Source: CAZTDD01 sp964612675 | GTDB taxonomy: Bacteria; Hinthialibacterota; Hinthialibacteria; Hinthialibacterales; JAKPRU01 | Assembly (NCBI GenBank): GCA_964612675.1 | Contig: CAZTDD010000064.1 | Location: 1 to 38,170, forward strand | Direction of reading: 5' to 3' | Length of the DNA: 38,170 nt | Shown here: positions 9,601 through 17,912 of the stretch, one piece after another | Layout of the letters: each line of letters opens with the position of its first letter | How positions within the stretch are numbered: position 1 is the first letter of the stretch | Position numbers and translations under genes: made by a program | Notes under the pieces: model-generated | The model's input: the letters and a program-made list of their open reading frames with translations, nothing else | Databases searched by the model: none | What the model was told of the DNA's origin: nothing

Positions 9601-11055
9601 CAACATCGGCACCAATAACAAGGCAACCAGCGCCGATACAGCCATAGGGAAAATCATCGCAAACGCGCCTTCGCGAAAAATGATCCGAATCCAGTCTTCA
9701 ATAAATACCACCGGCAAAAACACAACGACGTTGGTAATGGTTAAACCGAAAATAGCACGACTGACCTCCCCAGCTCCCCGAATGGAGGCTTGATCGGCGG
9801 GAAGGCCACGCTCGTGATGACGCACGATATTTTCCAACACAACGATCCCGTTATCGACAAGGCTGCCGATACCGACCGCCAGCCCCACCAACGAGACGAT
9901 GTTGATGGTCAAATCGCCGAAATACATCAGGTTAAACGTCGCAATCACGGAGATAGGAATCACGAGCCCAATCGTTGCCGTTATCCTCAGATCGTGGACA
10001 AATAGGAAAATGACAACCAGCGCAAGTGTGATGCCGATCACCGCCAGTTTGGTCAATCCTTTGATCGCATCGAGGATCAGCTCCGACATATCGCTAACGA
10101 CACTGAACTCGTACCCGGGCGGTAAGTCTTTTTCGATCCTATCGAGACTCTTCCGTACACGTTGCGATAAAACGATGACATTGGTCAGTGAATCCTTCTG
10201 AATGTTCATATTGACGGCGGGACCACCGTCCACACGGGAGAGCCAGTGGCGATTGAGACGCATCTCTTGAACTTGTGCGAGATCGCCAAGAGTCAAGTTG
10301 CCGGTTTGACGGACAATCACATCTTCCAATTCATGCGTATGCTGGAATTGACCTTGCATACGGACATAATGCGCCACTCCACGTTCATAGACCTTCCCGA
10401 GAAAAACCGGCTCGGCTGCATATGTCCTTACTTGTGAGAGGATCTGATAAAGCGGGCTGTTAAATTCCTGCATTCGGTCCTGGCTGACAGCGACTTCAAT
10501 AATCTCTTCGCGGCCACCCCACATTTCGACCTGAGAGACTCCTTGGATCTCTCCGAGCTTTTGCTCGACTTTTTGCAGGTTGATCACTTCCAGGTATGGA
10601 TCGCTCTCCGGCCCACGGAGAGCGATCCGCATGACTTGTCTATTGGCCCACGAATTATCGAAAGGAAAGGCCTCGCAGAACATCGACTGCTTGGGAAACG
10701 TCCTTCGAAACCGATCGAGCTGCTCCTGAAGTTCCACCACCCTGTATCGAACATCGGTTCCAAAAGAAAAACGGATGGGAAAGAAACAGCGATTCGTACC
10801 CCCGTAAGCCCAAATCTCCTGCACACTGGGAAGCTGGGCGATCATCGACTCAATGGGAATAATGATACGCCGCTCCATCTCTTCGGTCCCGAGCGGCCGA
10901 CGGTAATAACAGAAGCATCCCATCATCGGGGGATTCATATCGGGAACGAATTGGATCGGCAGGCGTGTAAAAGAAATACAGCCCAGCAGCACGATACCTG
11001 CGAACAGCATCGTGGTTGTAATGGGACGTCTCACCGCGATCTCGGGGAAATTCAT
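6667..11055 (-). CDS. RND efflux permease fused to a C-terminal ABC-transporter ATPase
   Basis: One uninterrupted frame of 1462 residues. Residues 1 to about 1045 are a complete RND permease of the AcrB/HAE1 type. It has a first membrane helix at about 12-30, a porter domain to about 330, a six-helix block at about 335-490, a second porter half, and a final block at about 890-1045. TM4 carries LVDNGIVVLEN (Asp401-Asn402); the TM10 segment reads GVLPNSPLIL (951-960). A basic cytoplasmic linker (SKRKR, PPADEP, about 1058-1091) leads into a full ABC ATPase: beta1 LVIHTKNLTRIY (from 1092), Walker A GPNGAGKTT (1174-1182), signature FSGGM (1274-1278), Walker B VLIVDEP (Asp1298, Glu1299) and switch His1330. 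It ends with PTLEDAY, the tail motif of ABC-2 ATPases. About 50 extra residues interrupt the ATPase between beta1 and Walker A. The start overlaps the stop of the permease/M1 gene by ATGA, so the ATPase is probably the motor of that permease. No other family I know has this fusion. Confidence 0.93.
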   Translation of the reverse strand: MNFPEIAVRRPITTTMLFAGIVLLGCISFTRLPIQFVPDMNPPMMGCFCYYRRPLGTEEMERRIIIPIESMIAQLPSVQEIWAYGGTNRCFFPIRFSFGTDVRYRVVELQEQLDRFRRTFPKQSMFCEAFPFDNSWANRQVMRIALRGPESDPYLEVINLQKVEQKLGEIQGVSQVEMWGGREEIIEVAVSQDRMQEFNSPLYQILSQVRTYAAEPVFLGKVYERGVAHYVRMQGQFQHTHELEDVIVRQTGNLTLGDLAQVQEMRLNRHWLSRVDGGPAVNMNIQKDSLTNVIVLSQRVRKSLDRIEKDLPPGYEFSVVSDMSELILDAIKGLTKLAVIGITLALVVIFLFVHDLRITATIGLVIPISVIATFNLMYFGDLTINIVSLVGLAVGIGSLVDNGIVVLENIVRHHERGLPADQASIRGAGEVSRAIFGLTITNVVVFLPVVFIEDWIRIIFREGAFAMIFPMAVSALVALLLVPMLTARILTFSRRERRGNLKKRLLSWGPIASIAEGLGRFPRPTMAGTRRFYGAMLKSCLRHRVRLAIGIALVIAYTYAYNMRQIGLEGMKDPEDADEIPVYVITPEGTKQDFTINVCAKVEQIIKENVPEVNHIRTWVHDDDARIYVELVDRSKRDREVPEIKEAMRPFFEEVPEAEVTFDAWRRYQREENPSPIIRGGGGVIEIQGPEQAQLNRLVDELTPLIEQVPGVIDVGGDMERGPMEMHFRLDRDTAALLQVTPQSIAWHLQSAQRRGDFTSINLQREEEEIEIVFQQVTEERETAEMDEYSGGLLLNEMQRIPIFAPTLMTTVPLEDLGSFEQVRAPGRIQRQNQCRIIHLRYSLVPTAKFHEVERVVKTIVENYPLPAGFTMKMGGSSREFMEMMNSVKMVVWVSILLVYMVLAAILESFTTPFVILFSLPLAFVGIVWALILTETTFDPLAGFGAIFLVGVLPNSPLILLHFVQVMRRERFFPRERAMMIAGYSRLRPILMTVGTTVLGLFPMAFETTDNATWVPFARVVIGGLLTSTILTLLIVPGVYFGVEDLAKLLQRGYRWIASWRWVFLFWSKRKRAEVRERLTVYRRKPPADEPLVIHTKNLTRIYTPPVLERFRAFAKRFFQWGPAGSAVVGLLPQDRPRIGTSSLRREARGALARKKALAGIELEIGAGMFGLLGPNGAGKTTLLRMLAGVDQPTRGHISVLGYDYARRLKHVRKHIGYLPQNFGVYSKLPADKYLDYLALLKGIKEKPERRKAIAHALEMVNLTDARDIPVGQFSGGMMRRVGLAQIFLRPPKVLIVDEPTAGLDPLERIRFRNLLSQMATDRIVILSTHIVEDVAHSCRRLGVLQDGEISFIGDTDDLIKSAQGEVWELTVTDEKIWQDIHAINALAFRDAEIEDDKTRQIIQEGFQIVSQLQTARGVRMRMVSKTRPHERAVNVPPTLEDAYILHTASRRSREVGGEAHS

Positions 11056-13835
11056 TCGGCTCCATCTCCCTCCGCCGTTGCGGTCAGTCGTTCTTTGCCG
11101 GCTTCTTCCAGGTCTTTCGGTTGGATGATGAAGAACTTCTTCTCGGAATGTCCTCGGGATTTGGTGTTTTCGTCATAGAATACTTCCTGTAGAACCCAGT
11201 TTTCCGGGTCCACAGCTGCAAATAAGGGCCGATGCGGGACCATCATGGAAAGCGTATTTTCCTCACCGCCGTCCAGCCACAAATCCCGGATGACATGGTC
11301 CCGGTCTGTATTAATATAAATAGGAACGGCCATTTTCCCGGTGCCGTGATTCTTCACAGTCACCTTCACGTCGTATTTCACCCGCAATTCGCCCGGCAGC
11401 CTCATTAGGGTCGCTTCAGCCGATGTGATTTCGTAACGAGGAAGAACGTCGCCGTACAACCATTGTTCGAAGAACCAATCAAGCGGTTCCCCGTACACTT
11501 CGTTGGCCAGTCGTATGAAGTCTTCGTGGGTAACATCTTTGAACCGATACTCCTGAAGTAAGCGGCGCATCAGCTTCCACCACCCTTCGTCGTCCAGAAG
11601 ATGGTGTAGCATGCGGTAGATTCCTTCGGAACGCACGCGGACAGGTTGCTGACCGGGATTCTCTTTCCAGTTTTCCAACAGTGGGCGAGCAACAGACGAT
11701 GCAAGCAAGTTTGCCTGAGCCCCCACATCGTAATTCAGTTGCCTCCGGCGACTCCATTCATTGGGATCAAACAGTCGCTCTATATAGCGAGAAAGGTGAG
11801 CATCCAGCCAAAAACCGTACGGCCCCGCCGCTCGAAAACTGCCACCGAAATAGGTGTCGACGAGAAACTCCCGGTAATTCCAGTTCAGAAAATGGACCGT
11901 CGGCTGCAAGCGCTCATAGAAATCAACTTCGCTGGGCTTCGTATCATATCGATCCAAAGCCCAGATACCCTCGTGAAGTATGGCTAACTCGCTTTCATTC
12001 ACCGTGAAAATCCCGGGCATTTTATCCTGGGGGTAATAATGGCTATGCATGGGAATCTCACAGAAAGTCAGACGAGGAAGTGGAACAGGGCCGAGTTTCT
12101 CGTACATCTCCTCCTGGCTGTCTCTTAACTCTTCCAGACAAACCAATGCCTGATATTGATGTCCGGGCAGATGATAAAACCGACACGGCAGACCGGAAAA
12201 ATCCTCGTCGACCAGGTCGTATCTCCCCCATAGCAAATCGATGCCGTGCAGCGGGTTGGCCGTTCGATATGTCATTCTGTGCGATACGCCGAGATCCTCG
12301 CGAGCCAACTCCATCCCGGGAAAGACCAATTCCGTCTCTTTCGGGATCGTCGCGGTCACAGTGGCATCGAAAAGGTCCGGTCTTCCTGTCGCGTGCCTTT
12401 CAGTGCGGTTGTATTTCTCGACCTTGATCTCGGGAATGTACACAACCGGGTACCACCATTTGCCGTACTCGATCCATCCTTTCTCCCGATAAATCGGTTG
12501 CGCCCCCCCATACCGGGATCCGACTTTGCCGTCCGTCACCAATCGGAATTCATATTCTTGTCCTTTTTCCAGCGGTTCAGGGAGAGAGATAGTGAGCAGG
12601 TGGGCTTGTCGTTCATACTCGAGTTCGCCGTCGGGACCCGTCAACTCTTGTATAGTCTGTTCTCGATTCAGGCTGAAGCGAAGAACGCTGAGATCATCTG
12701 TCGCGGATCGAAGATGAACATCCGACGTACAAGCCAACCGATTCCTGCCAAAATCGAAATCCACGTTCGTGTCATAGGAGAGAACATCCATAGGTGTCTT
12801 CGGCGGCGGATTCTTCTCAAGTGCATTGACCGCTTCGCCAATGGCTTCCCACGTTTGCTCTCGCTCCTGAATCTGCAAATAGCCGTAAACCGCTCCACCG
12901 CCGACTGTCAAAACACAAAGAAAAGCGCTCAGTTTCAGCAAGACCGGTAGATTTCGGTCCATTTTCAAGTCGGAAATCCATCGCAGAAACGTCGGCGTTG
13001 TAAACCATCGGTATCCACGACGGCGCAAGATCCGCCGCTGCGGTTCTTGACGCCGGAGATGAAACGGCGCAAGAAGAAGAAACGTAATTGTGAAAGCCGC
13101 CAATACGCCAAGAGCTTTCGGTTGGCGGCTCATATCAATGACGGCCCCCAGCGCCGGCGAACTATTCCTCAAGGCGTAATAGTTTACGGACAACGTATCC
13201 GTGATTTCACGCCCGAAAAACGAGAAAGCACCGATCAATACCAGCATGAAAACTATGGCTACAATATCGTGCTTAAATACGAGCCGCACCCATAACGCCA
13301 TGGCAGCAAGCGTGAGCAGAACAGGCAAAACCAGAAGGAGATAACACAGAATAAACGGTTGCCATACGACGTTCGCGTGCCCGTATGTTTCTTGAAGCAG
13401 GCCGAAGCCGAGCCAGGGAAGCGCGGCCAAAGGGACCATCACAAGCAACACTCCTAGATACTGGCCCAACACGAAACTCATTGTTCCAAACGGACGTGGG
13501 AACAGGATCTTGTCCATACCGGTGCGACGTAGCCGTCCACATGATTCCAGGGCAATTGCGACAGCACCCAGCCATATTGCGGCCAGAGTCAGGGAAGCCG
13601 AGTAATTGAAAACCTCTCTGTGTGACCAGCCTCTGTCGCCGGTTCGGACGGAGTATGCACGATTCCCGAATGAATGGTCGGGGGCCAAGTACATGTCATG
13701 TTCCACAAAACGAACATGATCTTTCCAGGCAAAATACAGAATCGCCGCCAGCAATCCGAGAGTCAGCCAGAACCGCCAGGTTCGACGCGCCATACGCGAC
13801 TCGGTTGAAGCAACGGAAAGGGCCTGCCGAATCAT
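11052..13835 (-). CDS. ABC-2 type permease fused to a degenerate M1-aminopeptidase-like domain
   Basis: A 927-residue protein. Residues about 20-260 are a six-helix ABC-2 permease (with ALESCGRLRRTGMDKILFPRP between helices). A seventh helix at about 297-320 would place the rest in the periplasm. Residues about 345-850 follow the M1 metallopeptidase plan: a beta-rich N-domain, a catalytic-like domain and a helical end (FKDVTHEDFIRLANEVYGEP, WFFEQW). However, the zinc motif HExxH is replaced by VHFLNWN (His648), the downstream Glu of WLNEG by WLDAH (677-680), and GxMEN by KMPGIFTVNE. It is therefore very likely a non-catalytic domain. ABC-2/M1 fusions with unknown function are annotated in other bacteria. 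The start overlaps the upstream RND stop by ATGA, and the end overlaps the RND-ABC start by ATGA. The ATPase partner should be the fused one. Confidence 0.85.
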   Translation of the reverse strand: MIRQALSVASTESRMARRTWRFWLTLGLLAAILYFAWKDHVRFVEHDMYLAPDHSFGNRAYSVRTGDRGWSHREVFNYSASLTLAAIWLGAVAIALESCGRLRRTGMDKILFPRPFGTMSFVLGQYLGVLLVMVPLAALPWLGFGLLQETYGHANVVWQPFILCYLLLVLPVLLTLAAMALWVRLVFKHDIVAIVFMLVLIGAFSFFGREITDTLSVNYYALRNSSPALGAVIDMSRQPKALGVLAAFTITFLLLAPFHLRRQEPQRRILRRRGYRWFTTPTFLRWISDLKMDRNLPVLLKLSAFLCVLTVGGGAVYGYLQIQEREQTWEAIGEAVNALEKNPPPKTPMDVLSYDTNVDFDFGRNRLACTSDVHLRSATDDLSVLRFSLNREQTIQELTGPDGELEYERQAHLLTISLPEPLEKGQEYEFRLVTDGKVGSRYGGAQPIYREKGWIEYGKWWYPVVYIPEIKVEKYNRTERHATGRPDLFDATVTATIPKETELVFPGMELAREDLGVSHRMTYRTANPLHGIDLLWGRYDLVDEDFSGLPCRFYHLPGHQYQALVCLEELRDSQEEMYEKLGPVPLPRLTFCEIPMHSHYYPQDKMPGIFTVNESELAILHEGIWALDRYDTKPSEVDFYERLQPTVHFLNWNYREFLVDTYFGGSFRAAGPYGFWLDAHLSRYIERLFDPNEWSRRRQLNYDVGAQANLLASSVARPLLENWKENPGQQPVRVRSEGIYRMLHHLLDDEGWWKLMRRLLQEYRFKDVTHEDFIRLANEVYGEPLDWFFEQWLYGDVLPRYEITSAEATLMRLPGELRVKYDVKVTVKNHGTGKMAVPIYINTDRDHVIRDLWLDGGEENTLSMMVPHRPLFAAVDPENWVLQEVFYDENTKSRGHSEKKFFIIQPKDLEEAGKERLTATAEGDGAE

Positions 13836-16800
13836 GAAACGCCTCTTGTATCGGCCTCGAAGTCGGCCTCATCGAAATCTTCGTCCTTACCGCCAAAGAT
13901 ACGGCCGAAGAACTCCGTAATGTCATTTACGATGCTGTACAGCACGGGAATAAATATCAGGGTAAGAAGGGTCGATGAGACCAATCCACCGATCACCGCA
14001 ATCGCCATCGGAGCACGAATCTCCGCTCCTTCTCCGAATCCCAGTGCTAATGGAGTCAAGGCCAAAATGGTGGTCATGGTAGTCATCAGGATCGGGCGCA
14101 TACGTCGCTGCGTTCCTTGTACAATCGCATCGACCGTGCTCTGCCCACCCGTACGACGCAAACGATTCACATAATCCACCAGCACAATCGCGTTGTTGAC
14201 CACAATGCCTGCAAGCATGATGATGCCGATATATCCCATCATGTTGAGTGTTTGGCCGGTGAAATAAAAAGCCCAAATAACCCCAATAGCAGCGAGCGGC
14301 AGGGAAAACATGATGACGAATGGGTGGATAAGCGATTCAAACAACGACGCCATGACCATATAGACTAAAATCAAGGCGAGAATCAGAGCAAAACGCAAGC
14401 TTTCGAACGACTGCTGTCTTCGTTCCTCTTCTCCGCCGAGCCGAACGTAATAATTCTCCGGCAGATTGATCGTGGCAAGACGCTCGCGGACGGCTGTGAC
14501 GGCATCGGAAAGTTTCGAGCCTTCCGCCAAGTCGGAGAAAATCTGGGCAACGCGTTCCTGGTCTTTATGGACGATCTCTTTGGGGCCGGGTTCAATCTGT
14601 ATATCAACCAATTCTGCCAACCGAACCGCCTTGGAAGCACCCGGTACGGGGACAAAGATATCTTCCAGCTCGGCCAGGGTTTGTTCGTCCCGCCCCAACT
14701 GGACTCGAATATCCTTCGCCTGATCGATGTCTTGGATCGTTGTGGCAACCTGCCCCCGCAGATGGTTGCCGATGAGAGTAATCACGTTCTGCGGTGACAA
14801 ATCCAAACTCGCCATCAACGTTCGATCCGGAATTAGATCCACCTCGGGATTGCCCTCGAGGATATTGGTGCGCACATTGGTCAGTTCGGGTAAACCACCG
14901 AGACGCTGATATATCTGCTGCGTGATATCCGCTAACACATCCAGGCTGCGGCCCTTTACTTCGATTACGATGGCAGCCTGTTCGCTGCCGATCAGCGATG
15001 AGAGAGAGCTCTGTGAAAGAAGGTAGCTGACGTTGAGTCCATGAATCTGGGAGATCTTCCGATCCAGCAAAGCGGTGGCTTTGGGTACGGTGAGCAATCC
15101 ATCGGGATTCAGCGTCACAAGAAGCTCGGCGGTGTGCGGCCCTTCCGGCTCTTGTTCTGCGCCCGCCAGCCTTTCGGGTCCTTCACCAATACGAGCATAC
15201 ACATGCTGAACATCCGATCCCATCTCTTTGAGCCAGCCTTCGACTGCGGTAACCGAGCGGTCGGTCACTTCCAACTCGGTTCCAGGCGGCATTCGGAGTT
15301 TTGCGATAAATTGCTTCTCGGCGGCCTGCGGGATAAATTCACGCTTAATATTCATGGCAACCGGTATCGTTCCCGCCACAATGACGACAGTCAGAAAAAC
15401 AGTGAAGAAACGGTGCCGCAACATCCACCGCAGACAGGAACCGTAAGCGTGGTACTGAGCTCCCGCCGACCGCGGTACGCCTCGCACGAAACGCGAGGCC
15501 AGCGCGGGAATCATGACGAGGGCAACGACCAGCGATGTGAGCAGCGAAAATACAACGGTGAGCGCTTGTTCCTTGAACAGTTGAGCCGTAACTCCCCCGA
15601 GAAACACGATCGGTACAAACACAACGACGGTGGTCAAGGTGGAGGCACTGATAGCGGCGGTTACCTCATGCGCCCCTTCACTTGCGGCTTGCATCGCTTT
15701 CTTGCCGATTTGTCTGTGCCGGAAGATGTTTTCCAGGACGACAATCGCATTATCCACAAGCATCCCCGCACCCAATGCCAGACCGCCCAATGTCATGATA
15801 TTCAACGACAGATCCATGAAGTACATCAGATTGAACGTTGCGATAATTGAAACAGGAATGGACAAGCCGACGATGATCGTGGAACGCACGTGCCGCAAGA
15901 ACAATAGAAGAATGATGATCGCCAGGACGCCGCCTTGAAGCGCGGTCGACTTCACCTCGGTGATCGAACGCTTGATAAAAACGGATTGATCGTAAGCAAC
16001 ATCAAGGCCTGTATCTTTCGGTAACGTTCGTTTGCTGCTTTCAAGAAATTCTTTGACTCGGTTCACTACCTCGACGGTGTTCGAACCCGATTCTTTGTAC
16101 AGAGCCATACCGACCGCCGGCTTCCCATCGAACCGGACCATGTTCTTTGGCTCCTGGAAATCCCAACGGACGTCGCCGAGATCGCGCAGATAGATCGGAA
16201 CGCTATCGCTATACCCGACAACAACACCCCGAATCTGTTCGATATCTTCGAGTTCACCGACGGCGCGGATCAGGTACCGCCTGTTTCCCTCCTCGACCCA
16301 TCCGCCGGATGCGCTGACATTAGCCTGGGCCAATGCCTGGCAAACTTGTTCGGCACTCAGGTTGTAAAAAGTGACAAGTTCGGGGATCAGACGACAACGA
16401 ACTTCCGGAATCAATCCTCCGGTAATCTCAGCTCGCGCTACACCGTCGATCCGCTCCAGGTCGGGTCCAAGCCGGCGATAGGCAAGAAGGTATAAGTAAT
16501 CAAGTTCACGGTCTCCGGATAAGGCCAATGTAACCACAGGAAGCTGGTTGGGGTCGTACCGCATAACACTGGCGGGTTCCGCCAACGCGTCGATGGCAAA
16601 GAAGCCAATGGACTTCTTCACCTCCAGAATGGCGAAGTCCATGTCGGTGCCCCAGGCGAAGTCGACCTGTACCATCCCGGCGTCCGCCCGAGACACACTG
16701 GTCACGTGTTCCACGCCGTTGAGCGTCGTTAGAAAGGACTCGTATCGTTCGCAGACCTCACGCTCGACCTCCTCGGGGGACAGGCCCGGAGTATCTGCGG

Positions 16801-16981
16801 CAATTGTCACCCGGGGAACTCGAAGGTCGGGGAAGAGATTCGTCGGCAAATTCGTTACGGAGATCCACCCGAGCAGGATCACGCCTAAAAAGAACATTGT
16901 TACCGTGACCGGATAGTTCACCGAGAAACTGCTGATGGTTCGCCCGTTTTTTTCGGTCGAATCGGATTGGTTATCGTACAT
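13832..16981 (-). CDS. RND efflux permease (AcrB/HAE1 type)
   Basis: A 1049-residue inner-membrane pump of normal family length. The order is a membrane helix (about 25-45), a porter half, TM2-TM6 (about 345-480), TM7, a second porter half, and TM8-TM12 (about 870-1020). TM4 carries GMLVDNAIVVLEN (Asp410-Asn411) and TM10 carries GIVVNNAIVLVDY, where AcrB has a lysine. This matches the Asp/Asn subgroup of HAE1 pumps, which still use proton drive. Typical porter sequence SPEEVEREVCERYESFL is at 68-84. It works with the adaptor and TolC-like channel to expel lipophilic or peptide-like substrates, but the substrate is not visible. An AAAGG motif lies ten bases before the ATG, and the gap to the upstream permease gene is 30 bases. 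The C-terminal tail (KDEDFDEADFEADTRG) is unusually acidic. Confidence 0.93.
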   Translation of the reverse strand: MYDNQSDSTEKNGRTISSFSVNYPVTVTMFFLGVILLGWISVTNLPTNLFPDLRVPRVTIAADTPGLSPEEVEREVCERYESFLTTLNGVEHVTSVSRADAGMVQVDFAWGTDMDFAILEVKKSIGFFAIDALAEPASVMRYDPNQLPVVTLALSGDRELDYLYLLAYRRLGPDLERIDGVARAEITGGLIPEVRCRLIPELVTFYNLSAEQVCQALAQANVSASGGWVEEGNRRYLIRAVGELEDIEQIRGVVVGYSDSVPIYLRDLGDVRWDFQEPKNMVRFDGKPAVGMALYKESGSNTVEVVNRVKEFLESSKRTLPKDTGLDVAYDQSVFIKRSITEVKSTALQGGVLAIIILLLFLRHVRSTIIVGLSIPVSIIATFNLMYFMDLSLNIMTLGGLALGAGMLVDNAIVVLENIFRHRQIGKKAMQAASEGAHEVTAAISASTLTTVVVFVPIVFLGGVTAQLFKEQALTVVFSLLTSLVVALVMIPALASRFVRGVPRSAGAQYHAYGSCLRWMLRHRFFTVFLTVVIVAGTIPVAMNIKREFIPQAAEKQFIAKLRMPPGTELEVTDRSVTAVEGWLKEMGSDVQHVYARIGEGPERLAGAEQEPEGPHTAELLVTLNPDGLLTVPKATALLDRKISQIHGLNVSYLLSQSSLSSLIGSEQAAIVIEVKGRSLDVLADITQQIYQRLGGLPELTNVRTNILEGNPEVDLIPDRTLMASLDLSPQNVITLIGNHLRGQVATTIQDIDQAKDIRVQLGRDEQTLAELEDIFVPVPGASKAVRLAELVDIQIEPGPKEIVHKDQERVAQIFSDLAEGSKLSDAVTAVRERLATINLPENYYVRLGGEEERRQQSFESLRFALILALILVYMVMASLFESLIHPFVIMFSLPLAAIGVIWAFYFTGQTLNMMGYIGIIMLAGIVVNNAIVLVDYVNRLRRTGGQSTVDAIVQGTQRRMRPILMTTMTTILALTPLALGFGEGAEIRAPMAIAVIGGLVSSTLLTLIFIPVLYSIVNDITEFFGRIFGGKDEDFDEADFEADTRGVS

Positions 16982-17011
16982 CTCACCATACCTTTACGAG
17001 GTGTTTCGCGT

Positions 17012-17878
17012 TTATGTGAACCAGGGCGAACTATTTCGCAACCGGCGTAATAAATAGTCGTAAACAAATCCCAATAGGACAAAAACAAAAACCCGGTTTA
17101 TCACAGCCGACATCAACGGGACATCTGGAGTGCGAATGATCTGCTGCGCCTGCGGTATCGGGTTGTAATACAAGTTGATCGGGCCGAGATCCCTGAACCA
17201 GAAGTAGTGAATTCCAAATACAAGAGCGGCCACGATACCCGTAGAGATCGCGTTACGACAGAATGTCGAGATCAAAACCGTAATTAAAAGAACGGCAAAA
17301 GCGGTGGTCAGAGCGTATAAAGCAACCCAAAACGGGAAATAGTCACTGGATAGAAATCGGCCAAAAACCGCGTACAACAGCCCCATTAGAACCGCGCACC
17401 AGATTGTGAGTGTAAATGCCTGTACCAATACCAACCCACCGCGCGAAAACGGCTGGCTCCAGAGAATCTCCAGCGTATTCTCGTCGCGTTCCCGTGGGAG
17501 CAGATTCATTCCGAAAAGAATCATCGCTATCGTAAAAATGGGATAATAGAATCCGAGGATTTCATGTCCACCCTTCATCGAAGGTTGATTGAACTGAAGC
17601 GCCATTAGAATGATAATCGCCGACAGAGCCAGGTAGCCTTCCAGTCGAAGTAGACGCCGTGAGGTATGGAGGAAAAGCGCCCCGTAATATCTGGAGGTAC
17701 GCCAAAACCACTGCGCTGCGTAACGCGTGCCGCGGATAAGAGCGCATACGCCCAGCCATGTTTTACGCACCGACACTCTGGGCCAATGCCAAAACACATT
17801 GGCCGGAAGACGGACCAGAAAACCAGGTGCCGCTCGGAGGAGAGACCAGATAACGTGAAACACTTGTCGAATAGCCAT
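17012..17878 (-). CDS. ABC-2 type transporter permease
   Basis: A 288-residue membrane protein. About 85 residues of basic, amphipathic N-terminus (two WP/WR-rich helices) precede six membrane segments between about 83 and 275. The cytoplasmic loop RDENTLEILWSQPFSR (131-146) is the hallmark of ABC-2 permeases of the NosY/CcmB-like group, where it contacts the ATPase. It is therefore the membrane part of an ABC exporter with the ATPase encoded just upstream (34-base gap). The ribosome binding site is weak (GGAAC), which suggests coupling to translation of the ATPase gene. The extended N-terminus is not typical and might dock on the adaptor or RND pump; that is conjecture. Confidence 0.85.
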   Translation of the reverse strand: MAIRQVFHVIWSLLRAAPGFLVRLPANVFWHWPRVSVRKTWLGVCALIRGTRYAAQWFWRTSRYYGALFLHTSRRLLRLEGYLALSAIIILMALQFNQPSMKGGHEILGFYYPIFTIAMILFGMNLLPRERDENTLEILWSQPFSRGGLVLVQAFTLTIWCAVLMGLLYAVFGRFLSSDYFPFWVALYALTTAFAVLLITVLISTFCRNAISTGIVAALVFGIHYFWFRDLGPINLYYNPIPQAQQIIRTPDVPLMSAVINRVFVFVLLGFVYDYLLRRLRNSSPWFT

Positions 17879-17912
17879 TTGTTCCGACTGTTCGATGGAA
17901 TTTATCGAACTG

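Noticed and set aside
6667..11055. The RND-ABC fusion as an artefact of a missed stop codon or sequencing slip
   Set aside because: The linker is hydrophilic and in frame, the motifs on both sides are intact, there is no separate start or binding site for the ATPase in the linker region, and the permease partner gene is directly adjacent. I keep a read check as a test.
15041..15850. 269-codon plus-strand frame opposite the canonical RND gene
   Set aside because: Shadow of the RND reading frame; composition is that of reverse-complemented membrane-protein codons.
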